Made by a program: the position numbers and the translations under genes
NCBI RefSeq assembly: GCF_016086655.4
Contig: NC_052138.2
Location: forward strand, 1-64,000
DNA from: Lepeophtheirus salmonis
Lineage: Eukaryota; Arthropoda; Copepoda; Siphonostomatoida; Caligidae
Reading direction: 5' to 3'
Length of the DNA stretch: 64,000 nucleotides
Notes under the pieces: generated by a model
What the model saw: the letters and a program-made list of their open reading frames with translations, nothing else
Database searches by the model: none
Told to the model about the DNA's origin: nothing
Shown here: positions 10,799 to 22,515 of the stretch, piece after piece
How the letters are laid out: the number at the start of each line of letters is the position of its first letter
Position numbering within the stretch: the stretch's first letter is position 1

Positions 10799-13700
10799 AT
10801 ATATATGTTCAAAAATAGATCAATTCATTACAGATAATGTTAAGAAAAAGTAATGATTTGAAGAATAGAAGAATTTAGTCTTACTAGTGAAAAGAACATT
10901 AAAAATGTCAATAATCAAAAACAAATTTAGTTTATTCATTATTTACAACATGAAACCCAAAGACAGGATTTATGTTTTTTGTGAAAGGGAATAAGAGACC
11001 AAAATACATTTTTTATATGAATGGAGAAACACAGACATAATATGAGATTATTTTCCCACTAATATATAAGAAACATAAAAATATTTTTAACATTAAAGAG
11101 TTTCTGTTATATTTATATCGACCCAGAGAGTAGGAGTAACATTTTCTTATCATTATCAAATTATAGAGTAATTTATACAAATTTAGATGTACCAAGACCC
11201 GCTTGTCAGGTAAATAAATTTTATAGGTTAAGATTTTGATACATGTGTTGTTAGATTGTGATAATAATGTGGATGAATTAAAATATACTTGGTAAGTTAT
11301 AGATAATATTAAATAAAAACTATTTAAAAATTTCGATCCTAAACAGGAACAAAGATTATGTAGCAGATTGATAATTGAGTTTATCCGAAGACAAACACTT
11401 TACCGTCGCTTTTCCAAACGATAAAAATCTTTTCTGACCAACTAATTAAGGCCTGTAGGAATCTGGACTTACTTAAACGTATGAGGTGGAGGACTTATTT
11501 GACTTTTTAAATACTTGATTCCATTTTTTGAAGTTTTTGTAAGAATTGGATGACATCACCAGGTCATCAGTATTTGAGATTGATGTTAAATAAGAATAAT
11601 TTAGGAGTCCTAATGATTTTAATTTATAATCTATGAGAAAAAATTATTAAATTTATTTTTAAAATTTGAGTTTAAAGATATTAGCTCTTGAAAAGTGGCC
11701 ATAGATAGTAAAGAGCAATATTAGATCTGGTGTAAGAATATAAATTTGAATTTATACATTTTTTTAAATCAAGTAATTGAAACTGAATTAATGCCTAAAA
11801 AGCCAACGCCAACTTTTCAAGATCCTAGGTAAATCGCCAAAAACTAATTACATAATCACCCACAATTATACACAAATATGGTGGCTCAAAAATGTTTCCA
11901 TGTTTCCATTTCTTTGAAAAAAATAGTTATCCCACAAAAACATCGTAATTAAAATTAATAAAAAAATGAAAATATCACCGCGTTTTTAAAATACCCAAGT
12001 ACGGTTGATTCAATGTATTGACAGTGTAGAACGTTAGCTGTAGAATATAAATGTCAGTTTTTAAATTTGTACTATCATTACTAAACAAAAATAAATATTT
12101 GTTTTATTCCTTATTAGAAAATTGAAGTTATTTTGTTTCAAGCAGCTTTCTAAATTTGTTGTACGTTCTTATATGTTTGTATGTTGTGTAATTGTAATAC
12201 GGATATACGAAAAATATTATCATTAAATTTAATAGAAAATATCGTTAGAATTAATAAAAAATAGGTTCTTAACTATAATTTAACCCTCTATTAGTGAAAA
12301 CCCAATTTATAGCAGAGTTATTAAACTGATAAAAACTGATACTCAAGCCATCAAAAATATTTAAATGTATGATAAACAGTTGAATAATTAAAATAATTGC
12401 GTCATATAAATTTTGTATAATTAGTATAACTATTCCATTAATTTTGCACTAGTAAATAGTATCTAAAGTGCTAAAAATATTTGTATATATGTAGCATATT
12501 CATAAAAAATAAATCCATTTATTAAAATTATCTTCACAGATTTTGGGCTGAAACAAGATATCATTTTGTTATTTTTAATATATTTACATTAAATTTGGAT
12601 TATTAATAAAAACCCAATGAAATATTAATTTATTAAAATTTTATTAGTAAATTGAAACCCACCAGTTTTTATGAGGTTGCATGTATTATATAGTTTCACA
12701 GAAAAAAAGAAACATCCAAGATATCAAAAGCAAAAACAAAGGAACAACTTTTAAAGAAAGCAGGTAATTAAAATTACTGCTTTAATTAGTTTTATATGAG
12801 GCGGTGTATCAAGATAAATATAGAATTTCATAAAACTATATTTAAATTTTTAGGAGCACACTAAAAGTTATTGGCAATAAATCATATACTTAAAGTAATA
12901 ATAAACATTTTTACTAATCAGGGGGTATATATTATCCCTGGTTACTATAGAAGGCTTATTAATAATTATTATTTTTTTAGATAACAAAATAATTAAATTA
13001 CACAGTATTTATTACTCACTAACGTGATTCTAATATATTCAACTATTTCCAGTATCCCGTTGTTAGGCAATTTCCCTACAAATGAGAAACCTTCGTACGC
13101 AGCCATGTACAACGTACAAACATAATTAAATATATTTTATATATAAAAATAGGAAATCCTGATTATCTTAAGCTTCATTTAATATTTGTCATATCTTTAT
13201 AAAAGCATTATTTACAATTTAAAGAACAAGAGAGTAATTTTATGAAATTATAAATTATGTGCATTTATATTTTTCCTTCTCCCATCTTGTTTTTTTTTTT
13301 TGGCTTTTAAGCGATAGAAAAAATGTAATTATCTTTACAAATAAATAAAGAAATATATAAATTATATAATGGTGAGTGTAACCAATATTTTTTGGAGTAC
13401 TAAGCTTCCAACAGAAAAACTTTAATTTAACACTCTTTTAATGAATATTCTAATTATAATAGGGTTAATGAACCTGGTTATAATTATGACGTCATTTACA
13501 TTAAATGTAATTATTTTAACAATCCCATCTTTTATGCAATCGTATATATTATTTAAAATGCTAAAAGACTTGTATGAAGATTAGACGTCGAGAAAAATAT
13601 TATCTTTAAAACGGGAGTTTTGAGTATTAACAAATTATAATTTGTTATTTTTATTGAAAAAAACATTTAACTATTATCTTTAGTAATAGTATGGATGGAA

Positions 13701-14059
13701 TATTCATTACATAATTCGAATTTGATGAATGTAATTAGTACATATTAGTTACGATGATGTTACATGTATGATAAAAAAATAGCTATACATTTATAGTTAC
13801 TGTTGCACACCTCAGTCCTCACATTGAAAAAAGAAAGAATCCTTGACGATTAGTCACGACTGTTTAGCAAAAAATTATCAAGTGTCTGTGTATATTGGAG
13901 ATTACTTAAAGATACTGAAGGGTGGATTCCATTTCTGTCCTATACCAAGGTTCCTACAAATGAAAAATAATACTGTATTAACTGAATAACTGAAAATATA
14001 TTTGAATACTTGGACTCACCTATTACTAGACTTGAAATTTAAATGTTCATCCGTGTTTA
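10799..14059. other. Anonymous very AT-rich spacer
   Basis: No gene or element recognised. It holds a perfect TGACGTCA at 13487-13494, and a block at 13808-13823 (cacctcagtcctcaca) that recurs on the opposite strand near 37700-37715. Confidence 0.55.
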
Positions 14060-14060
14060 T

Positions 14061-14159
14061 AACATGAATTTAAAGTCTCCTGAACCATCAGGATTATCCT
14101 TCGAGTTTTTCAAAAATTTTGAAGAAAAACTGGGGCCAATCCTTGAACGAGTTCTTTAG
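14061..14159 (+). pseudogene. Short LINE reverse-transcriptase fragment
   Basis: A 32-codon open stretch reads NMNLKSPEPSGLSFEFFKNF followed by EEKLGPILERVL and a stop at 14157. This matches the K-S/A-PGPDGL-x-EF(F/Y)K block found just before the LTQG-LIPKK motif in non-LTR reverse transcriptases. Here PGPDG has become PEPSG. The plus-strand frame after it (to about 14365) is not recognisable as RT, and a 26-base A run follows at 14366-14391. It may come from the same LINE family as the 4.37-6.48 kb copy, which lacks this block, so the two cannot be compared directly. Confidence 0.5.
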
Positions 14160-14365
14160 GACATTTTTTCTTATTATAGTCCAATTTTTCTATTCAAACC
14201 ATTGTGTAAGATTCTTATAGACATACATAACCAGAGAGTTGTTAGAGTTATCCCACATATAATATCCCCAGCAAAGAATATAAATAGTACTCATGAAGTC
14301 TCACTGTCAAGAGGACATTCCTTGGTCGCTTCAGGACGCAATGGATATTGTGTGCGAACTAAAGC

Positions 14366-14391
14366 AAAAAAAAAAAAAAAAAAAAAAAAAA
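14366..14391. repeat. Poly(A) tract of 26 bases
   Basis: Longest homopolymer in the window. It could be the tail of a retrotransposed fragment ending here, or simple-sequence expansion. I found no target-site duplication. Confidence 0.8.
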
Positions 14392-14833
14392 CCATTCTGG
14401 TTGATTTTGAAAGAGGCATTGACACATTATCTTTTAAGTTCATAAAAGAGCCACTTTTCAGGTATGGCTTCCTATTAGTTTTATGAAAATCTCTTAAGCT
14501 AAAAGATACTTTGGATTTGCAGTCTTAAGTAAATGTAATTCCCTTATATTTTCTTTATTTTTATCACTCACTGAGCTGTAACTGAACACACTCATTGGTA
14601 AAGAGTAAGCGTTCTCCGATAATCACACAAACAGACAGGGCATGCATGTTTTTAAAGCTTTAACAATCATTCATAAATGGTGCTATCCTTTCAAAAGTTT
14701 ACCTCATTTTGATAAAAATCACTATTTTATTTTGTGAGTTATTGCGCTAAACTCGACGTTGCTTTTGTTATTTCCCAAATAAATCAATACAAACAAATTT
14801 TTGTAACTTTTACACTGCTTCTTTTCTTTACAG

Positions 14834-14935
14834 GAAAATATAGCTTTTCCCGTAAAAATGGCTGAAAAAGGGCATATAATAGCATTTAGCTATAAAGAAA
14901 AATACTTTTTGATTCGACAATTTCAAGAATCTTGA
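14834..14935 (+). CDS. Candidate small terminal exon
   Basis: A pyrimidine-rich tract (14807-14830) ends in tttacag, a good 3-prime splice site. It is followed by 33 open codons, ENIAFPVKMAEKGHIIAFSY then KEKYFLIRQFQES, and a stop at 14933. The composition is more protein-like than in neighbouring frames. There is no recognisable domain and no partner exon could be placed. It could equally be an AG after a T-rich run by chance. Confidence 0.15.
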   Translation, partial: ENIAFPVKMAEKGHIIAFSYKEKYFLIRQFQES

Positions 14936-15590
14936 TAGAAAAGCAGCTCAGTTCTAATGACGTATTACTAGAGCCGTAAGCTGCTATGACAGGAAGGGAA
15001 GAACACAAACAACAAACTGTTGGTTGCTAGTAAATAATAAAGAATTACTTACTTTTAGATGATTAATTCTACTTTGAGTCCAACATGGACCTATATATCC
15101 GCAATCGATCAACGGTGTTACTCTTTCTTATTAATTAGCACGCTCACTCGTGGTGACAGTTAATTATTCGATTTTCTTTCGTTAAGAATGAAAAACTATG
15201 ATAGCAGGTTTAGATAATAAAACACTGATCATGTTGAAAACGATAAAAAAACTCATTCGCTAAAAACACTAAAGAACCCTATCAATATTATTTAAGGAAA
15301 GTTTGTCTGTTTTTTTTACATGTTTGTCGATATTTGATAACTCCAAGCAATTCTGGGTACTCCCAAATGTTCAAAATAAAAAATGGGATCAAGAAAATTT
15401 GTCAGGGCTACTGCAGTGATGAAAAAAATGTTAATTACTGCTGTTTTTGCTTGATAAATTAGTAACATTGTAATATGTTTGCCTTCATTTTATTATAAAA
15501 ATTACTAATTGGCATTCACTCTGTGGTACATTTTATAAAAATTGAAGTGTCCACACTTCTCCAGGCGGAAATAACTCCAAAATATATTTT
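14936..15590. other. Anonymous spacer
   Basis: Mixed composition with no readable protein, RNA gene or terminal repeat. Confidence 0.5.
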
Positions 15591-15599
15591 TGTTAACTC

Positions 15600-15720
15600 A
15601 AGCTATACAAAAACACAGCTTACCTCGTCAAGCAATGTCTTACCTGCAGTGAGAATGAAAGAGAAGCTCTGAGTTTTAAAACCAGAAGTAGGGGGTCAAA
15701 AAAAAACTTCTGCCACCAGA
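15600..15720 (+). repeat. Fragment shared with the 43.4 kb mariner copy
   Basis: acctcgtcaagca, ttacctgca then gtgagaat, and a following stretch resembling cataaaaccagcagtgg align with 43440-43510, where the same order leads into a transposase HTH region. Here the coding part is not recognisable, so only the leader and start of the element seem to survive. Confidence 0.4.
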
Positions 15721-17253
15721 CATTGTGGGCCCTTTACAGTCTTCACTTACCACCAATATAGTTTTATTTAGGGCTGCATGTAAAATCAAGGGCCTGTACT
15801 GCCAATAACTAGTCAAACTTGAATAAATGCATCATTAGCACTGGGAAAGTATCAACTAAGATATTTTCTGAATGAGGTGTGTAGCCTTTTGGCGCTATAT
15901 CAAGGTCATCACCGACACCAAAGGCGGCTGTACTATGAAAAAATGTTCTAGAAGTGTGAATGAGAATGAGAAAGCAAAGGTTAAAAATTGTATTTTACTA
16001 AAACTATGATTTTAAAAGTTTATATTACCTTACAACGACATATATGTATATGTACATTTATACATAAGTATGTAAGCTAAGAAAAACGATAAATCATTTT
16101 CTTAATTTATTTTATTGTTATAATATTATAATAAAAGTTTTGTTTTTTTGTTTTTTTTTCAAATCTAATATGCAAACATATTATTATATAAGTTATTTTA
16201 TCCATAATTTTTCCATGTAAATTTATTTAACGAGACATTTTAATGAATCAGGGAAATTCTTTCAACATTAACTTTTTATTCATATGCTCATATATTACAA
16301 GTCTATCAGCAAAAAAAAAATGTATTTATTAAAATAAAGGTGTTATCAATTTAATTTAATGATCTTTATGACCCTTAAGTATTTATCTGTCCGTAAGAAC
16401 ATAAACACTATCAATAGTATTTTCACCCGTCAGCTAAAACTCACTTTTTAAATAATTATTTAAGCGATAAAACACAAAAATGACTATTAAAATTTTCAAT
16501 TCCAGTATTTTTGACCTTTATTACCTTCTTTTCTAATCCTGTTTTGTGATTACCATTTAGAATTAAAGGCATGTTGTTAATAAAAAAAAGGACATAAATT
16601 AAAATTTTAGGTATTAACAATTGATAAAAAAAATTAATTCATCCAAATGATTAATTATTATAAAGCTATCTTTAATACAATTCCTACAGTATGTGTAATC
16701 ATACGAAAGTCCAGTTAAATGAACAATCATACAAATAAATGTAGAAACTATTTTTTTTTTAAATACCATAAACAAACTTTTTGAACTTTCCCTGCCTATA
16801 AATATTCATTACTTTCTAGAATTAGTCAAATAATTAAATTAATTTTTTTATTATCAACTTTAAAAACATTTGCACACAACGTTATATTATATTGTTTTAT
16901 TAAATATTCTATTAAAAATTAAAATAATCAGTCAATATTTACCTTTTGGGACTGTAAATTTTTGTAGGTTATAATAAAAGGTTTTTTTCTTTAATTTAAG
17001 TTATAATATAATGTAATTAAAAAAATATAAGCTTCTAAATAAAACCCTTCATTTTGCTTGATTTTTGTATGATGGCAACAATTTTGTAGGAACTTTACTC
17101 AAGATATATTTTTAAATTATTTATTTTTGGAATGCTACGAGGTTTTTTTGATCAATTGATATTACTAGATTAATGATAAAACAACATCAATTTTTTGTTC
17201 AAAAACACTATTACTTTATATTAATGAATATATATTAAATGAAATATTTTAAT
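15721..17253. other. Anonymous AT-rich spacer
   Basis: 15725-15960 is GC-richer than its surroundings and may be part of the element fragment just before it, but reads as no known protein in either direction. 15961-17253 is AT-rich simple sequence with nothing recognised. Confidence 0.5.
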
Positions 17254-17481
17254 TTAAAAAATTTTATGTAAAGAAAAACATAGGTTTACAGGATCATTTA
17301 AAATATTTAGTGTTCTTTTGTTTTTATCTGGTATTTGTTCATACATTTTGGTATAATATATGGGCAAATCAAGATCTAAGAAATATTCATTAATTTTTGC
17401 CTTATATCGGTATTGATGGTTTAAACATAATAAAACATATTCAACGTCTATACTAGTAGTTGGAGCAAATTTAAAAATCAC
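17254..17481 (-). pseudogene. hAT-type transposase C-terminal dimerisation region remnant
   Basis: A 75-codon minus-strand frame begins MIFKFAPTTSIDVEYVLLCL. This resembles the FKYAPITSVDVERSFSxYK block in the C-terminal dimerisation region of hAT transposases and hAT-derived proteins of the CGG-repeat-binding type. The expected Arg-Ser-Phe is replaced by Tyr-Val-Leu. The rest of the frame (YFLDLDLPIYYTKMYEQIP and onward) is not diagnostic. No zinc-finger or catalytic hAT motif is visible upstream, where a mariner remnant begins within about 20 bp. A short remnant, not a working gene. The match rests on about 12 residues. Confidence 0.4.
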
Positions 17482-17489
17482 CTTGATCT

Positions 17490-18080
17490 ACAATAGTTTT
17501 GTTAGATAGAGGCACTTCATCGTTACAACCACTGAAGATACGTCCTAACTTTTGTATAAATAGAAAATATGGATTTTGTAATTTGGTTTGTAAATATTTC
17601 TCCTTTGTTGAAAGGGTGATTATTCAAAAGTTAGTTTTGCTTCAAATTTATCCTTCCTATATGGCTTCCTCATACATTCAATCAAGTAGTTATGACTCAA
17701 ATGTCCTCTCCGGAGAGTTTGGTGTGAAACACCGATATTTCTTGCATGGACAATCATGGTGATTGGCCCAGCGTGTTTTCTTTAACTTGTCCATCTCAAA
17801 TTTTGCCTTTTCGACAAAACCATTCTTTCTTCCCAACGTTTTGAACATGCTTACGGATTAAACGGTGGTCCTAGAGTGTTTAATTACTTGGAGTGCGCGA
17901 TGGAAATTCGTCAATCACGTTCAAGTGCTATTTTCTTAACTTGTACGTAAGATAGAAAGCTAAAGTATTCTTTTTTAAATAACTATTTATGTTAAATACA
18001 TCAAAATATTAAGTAATTTTAATTACTCACCGTCATTAATTATTGAATTAGTAACTAATCACATTTCAATGGACTATCCA
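17490..18080 (-). mobile_element. Mariner-like element, 5-prime part (end to second HTH)
   Basis: Minus-strand reading from 17950 downward gives KIALERD and RISIAHSK (start of the first HTH, shared with copies at 30.66 and 35.53 kb), then GFVEKAKFEMDKLKKT (about 17800-17850) and VHARNIGVSHQTLRR (second HTH, about 17710-17755). Several frames and stops intervene. The outer end, complement of cacatttcaatggacta (18058-18076), fits the family terminal repeat GTCCATTGAAATKTGA. Downstream, toward 17490, the catalytic domain is absent or unreadable. The 87-codon plus-strand frame at 17499-17762 is only its antisense. Confidence 0.7.
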
Positions 18081-18644
18081 GGGATAACATTTTGATATAT
18101 GTCTCTGAATCAAAATTATAGACTAAAAACGTTATTTAAATCGAGGGTGTTCCAAAGTCTGAATATTTTTTCATTGTGTTCATGTATCTAACTTCAGACT
18201 TTAATACATTAAACGGGTAATCTTGCCTTAATTCTGAAAAAAATAATGCAATTCTTTTTATTTGTTGATGTTCCACATCTTTTTTTCAAAATGATATGTA
18301 TTATTGTTTTTATAGACAACAATCTAATCCATTTTTGTTCATGTACCTAACTATAGATGCATTATTTTAACTAGATTTCCTTGCTTAAAAAAACAAAAAT
18401 TAAAAAACTAATATCGGATGAAATTTTCTAAATTGATTATTTTCATTTGAAAAAAATAAAAAATAACACAATACAAAACTTTTTATCCATTTTTTAAAAA
18501 GTCCAATATTGAAAATCAAAGGCAGTTTTTTTTTGTTACTACATTATTCCTTTCATCTTTTTACTTATATGTTATTAAACAAACAGTGAATGAAAATGTA
18601 TGTACACCTATACAAAAATACTTTTAATAGGCGTTGTAAATACA

Positions 18645-18690
18645 TATTAGTGATGTATCGAAAAAGTACTCATATCACTTTTTCGGTGGA
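18645..18690. repeat. Hairpin with hAT-like end, copy 1
   Basis: tagtgatgtatcgaaaaagt is followed by actcatatcactttttcgg. Arms CGAAAAAGT (18659-18667) and ACTTTTTCG (18677-18685) are perfectly inverted around 9 bases. The run tcgaaaaagt-(a/g)-ctcat-cactt recurs at 54622-54647. The outer tagtgatgta resembles hAT element ends (CAGTG-type), an inference. Confidence 0.4.
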
Positions 18691-18912
18691 TGTGGAAATT
18701 TTAAAAATGTAGATATTACTCAGGAATGAGAACACAAATACTTAAACATTTTTGAGCGACACTCAAGAGGCATGCACGGGTGTGTGTTAATAAAGTTGGT
18801 GTAGTTCATTTTGTCGTTTTTTCTTTGTTTATAAGGTCTTGTTTTAGGCTTATGTTTTACAAAGATTACTTAAATTTGATATTCTTGATTAGAAGTACAA
18901 TTATTATGATTT

Positions 18913-19380
18913 TTGAGTGTGCCTGAAATAGATTTAAATACAAGGTGGATCTGTAAGATTAACACTTTGGTCACGTCTTACGTACAATCAGTCAAAAAGA
19001 GGATGCAGAATAACCACATAACGCATTCTGACTCCATCATGGTCTTCTGGGTTATTTGCAGTTTTGGGAAGAGGACGCCCCCCTACTTTTTACAACAAAG
19101 ATAGTGTGTCGGCATGGATGATAATTTAAAGTGATTCGATTCAATTTTCTGCCATTGTGGAAGGTACTTAACCTTAAGGATGATTACTTGTGGTAATATA
19201 TCTCCAAATTTGCACATTTTTGGCCCTCAACAGCACCTTACACAAAATTATTAATTCCCTCAAGCAAACCTTCACTGAGGCAAGATAACACCTGTTCATA
19301 GGGAATATTGCATTAACTTCCAAATTAATTCTGGCTACTTGTGAAAGTCTTTAATTGAAGTTGAGTAAAATAGTTTGAGT
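18913..19380 (+). pseudogene. Mariner-type transposase fragment (middle to C-terminus)
   Basis: An open frame of 63 codons (18913-19104) contains HITHSDSIMVFWVICSFGKR and TPPYF. This matches the block HPxSVMVxGVICSxGKxMPPxF that precedes the second catalytic aspartate in one mariner lineage. Then DDYLW (about 19180) stands where GNYVWQQD is expected, without the aspartate. HFWPSTAPYTKLL (about 19218-19256) stands for FWPPxSPDLNPLD, where the third aspartate is also lost. The tail is unreadable. The N-terminal half is not present upstream. A dead copy of a lineage different from the 2.3/35 kb group. Confidence 0.65.
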
Positions 19381-21284
19381 ACCTTAAATAGTAGCTATTG
19401 AACTTTAATTTTTCCAGTTTTGAAAAAAAAGTCTAAAAAAAAGTAATAGCTGCAAATATTTTTTGAATATTTTAAAGTTTATTTACGACCACACTGTTTT
19501 TTTTTGTAAGAGACTTTATTTAATGTCCAATATTTATTTTCACACCACTTTAAAAATCTTTTAAAAAATATGTACAACGTACATATATATAAGTATATAT
19601 CTAAATTTAACGACCATGGCTTGGAACCTACTCAAAGTATATAACATTTTTTTTACACCATTTGAGTGTTATGTGAAAGTTCTTTTCTTTATTTCAAGGC
19701 AATATTTTTGTTTAACATATTTATTTTGGTTTTTTTTAACATACGAAGAGTTGTGAATACAAATTAGTTTAAAATAGATGCGGTATTTTCTACTCATTTC
19801 CATACGCCTTATAAAAAATAAATCCTTAACCAAATGATGGTGTAAATTGTGTAAGAAGAATTTGCTTTTAAAATTTCCACCTTGATAATAGTGAAGTAAA
19901 TACTACTTATATAATAGATATTTTCCTTGGTCCTATTTCTATATATTTTATCAATGAAACTGGGGAAATGTTATAAAACATAAGAATTTTGACTATAATT
20001 TCGATAATTTACTTTTGAAAAATAGGGTATTATAAAAGAAGGCCAAACAACAAATTTTCGTTGGTACAAGTCAACACAAAAGACGAAATTCAAATATTAT
20101 TGTTCTCATTTTTTGTACAAATTTCTGGACTAAGTCTTTATTTTTTATGGATCTACTATAAGTAGTATTAACTTCATCACCAACCAAGGTAAATAAACAC
20201 AAATATATATACTGAAAATGAAGCTTCCTTTGGACTGAGAGTACAAAGAATCTTGTTTGGTTCAAACTAGTTTTGTCACAATACCAAAATTTTGTACCAG
20301 GTTCAGTATTCTGATACTTATTCAACTAAAAAGTATTGTTAAAAAAGGGTAACTGAGAGCAATTCACAAGCTTTTACAAAACATCCGGCAGGATTTTGTT
20401 TTGATTACAGACATATATTTTAAACAAAAGAAGTTATAATTCTATTTATATAGTAAAAAGAAAGAAAAGGTTTCATTGAACATTCTCTTTTGTATGAAAA
20501 TTTAATAAATGTACAAAAAAAAAAAAACTATTTATTTTATACTATAAAATTATGACTTATAAATAATTCTATGAATTTTCAATTCAAAAGGTTATATTTA
20601 AAAACGAAAGGGATATTTAAATAATCATAGTTAAAATATAAAAATAATAATAAACCATACAAATACATTTATTTATTAAGACACAGGGATTACTTTAATT
20701 TTTGCATAACGAAAATTATTGCACAACTTTTTATAACTTTACAAATAGAGCTTTTCAAAATGATGCATTATACTTGCTTATCGTTGTCATAACTCCCCAT
20801 AAATATCGTTCATCAAATGTTTCTCAAAATGTTAATTTATTCATCTTTAAGGCTCAACACTTCATATACGTTGTGGTTAAAGATCTAAAATTTCATTTCT
20901 TAGCTGGTCAAATATCAAAATACGACATAGTAAATTTTTGTCATATCCGTTTCCTCATGAAAATTACTAATTGAATAACCCATATATATACATACAAAGT
21001 ACAAATTGAGATTTCCTATCCATAAAGTTACATATTAAAAATAACGCATATTCACAAAGTAAAATGAGTTATAAAATCACACTACATTTGATTTACGTTT
21101 TTCTAAAATATACAATTTTTATTTTTTTCCATAAATTTATTTTTAGCTAAAAATGCTATTAAAAAAACTACCATGCGCAAAGTTTATTTTGTAATAATTA
21201 GTATGACAAAAGTAGGAAGAAGTTATGTTTCAAAAAGGTACTCTACACATCAACACTTAAAATAAAATGTGATAATAGTATACC
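19381..21284. other. Anonymous AT-rich spacer
   Basis: No element recognised. A minus-strand frame of 84 codons at 20071-20325 begins MNKYQNTEPGTKFWYCDKTS and is somewhat protein-like, without a known domain. A plus-strand 90-codon frame at 20702-20974 is A/T-codon-driven and probably chance. Confidence 0.5.
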
Positions 21285-21285
21285 A

Positions 21286-22515
21286 GTTGGTCCATTGTAA
21301 TTTGAACAATAATTCAACACTTAATAAAGACTGAGTAATTGAAATTTTATTTATATTTCGATACATTAAAGCATACTAAATTACTTACAAAACAAAATAA
21401 ACCTGATGATGCCTAAACATGTTTGACGAATTTCCTTTGCGTACTCCAATTGAAAGTCTCCAATCCCTCTGTTATTTTCGTAACATCGGGATCAGTAGGT
21501 CCACTTATACACAGCCAAGAAGTTCTACAACGAAATCGAATCCTTCGTTGATCGCCACAGGCCGGGAAGACGAAAATCGGTCAGCTCAGAAAGCCTCATT
21601 AGGAGTGTGAAGGCAAAGATAGACGCTAGACTTTGTGACACGATCTGTCAAATGACCAGGGACCTCAGGGCTCACAAAACGGTTGTCCAGTGCATCGTTA
21701 AGGAGGATTTGGGCTTCTAGTCGAGGGATGTCACAAAAGTTCAAAGTTTGACGGATTTACACAGACAAAAAAGAGGCTGAAACGATCGAAGCTCCTGTTT
21801 AATAATTTGAAAAAGCCCAATAGGAAAGTGCTCATTTTTTCCAATGAAACAAAATTCACAGTCGAAACAGTTACCTACTCCCGGAGCCTTTGGTACATCG
21901 CCAAGACCGCCAAACAAGGCTTCTCTTGAGGTAAAAATCACAATGTTTTTGAAAAACCTAGCCATTGTCTCGATGCTTGGTATCATTGATTCAAATTGTA
22001 AGGCGTTTCCACTGATGTGGATGTAAGAGCCCTGGAAGGACAATGAATATAAAATGATCATGACCAAGAAGGTGTTTCCTACCCTCAGAGTAACCAGCAG
22101 CATTGAAAATTGGGTAGGGCCTCAGGACAAATCACTGTGCCACACACCCCAGATCACCCAAAAGTATTTGATAACAAATTAGGGACCAATGGATTTTGCC
22201 TAGGAGATTTTACCGCCTAACTCCTCTAACCTGAGCCCAGTTGACTACTTAGCATGGCGCGCCATAGAGAGAAAGTCGTATACCCACTAACACAGCAGTG
22301 TGGAGGTCATGAAGGTCAATACTCTGGCATACACCCTAAAGAAAGTGGCAGGTAATTTTCGAAATTGCCTGGTGTCTGTATTGTGGCAGAGGGCGGAATT
22401 TTTGAAAAAAAAATAGTTTACATCGCTTGTTGCAATTGTCGCCTTTGTACTGAACCTTTCAATATCACAAATATTTCATAAATAATGGAGATCTGAATTT
22501 TGATAAAATCAAATT
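21286..22515 (+). mobile_element. Mariner-like element, near full length, heavily decayed
   Basis: The left terminal repeat gttggtccattgtaatttg (21286) matches the 9620 copy. Transposase pieces in order are KKFYNEIESFVDRHRPGRRK (about 21520-21575), TRDLRAHKTVVQCIVKEDLG (second HTH, 21651-21714) and LTDLHRQKRLKRSKLLFNNL (21750-21805). Next is KVLIFSNETKFTVETV (21825), where the first catalytic Asp is Asn. GPQDKSLCHTPQ (22112) follows, with the second Asp kept. NSSNLSPVDYLAWRAIERKS (22216-22280) has Asn at the third Asp. HSSVEVMKVNTLAYTLKKVA closes to about 22350. At least six stops and frame changes are present. The 3-prime end near 22490-22515 only loosely resembles the terminal repeat. Total about 1.23 kb, close to the usual 1.3 kb. 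Enzymatically dead on two of three catalytic residues. Confidence 0.8.

Noticed and set aside
14202..14486. 94-codon plus-strand frame with a lysine run as a gene
   Set aside because: The lysine run is the 26-base poly(A) tract. The rest has no motif.
17499..17762. 87-codon plus-strand frame
   Set aside because: Antisense shadow of the mariner fragment at 17490-18080.
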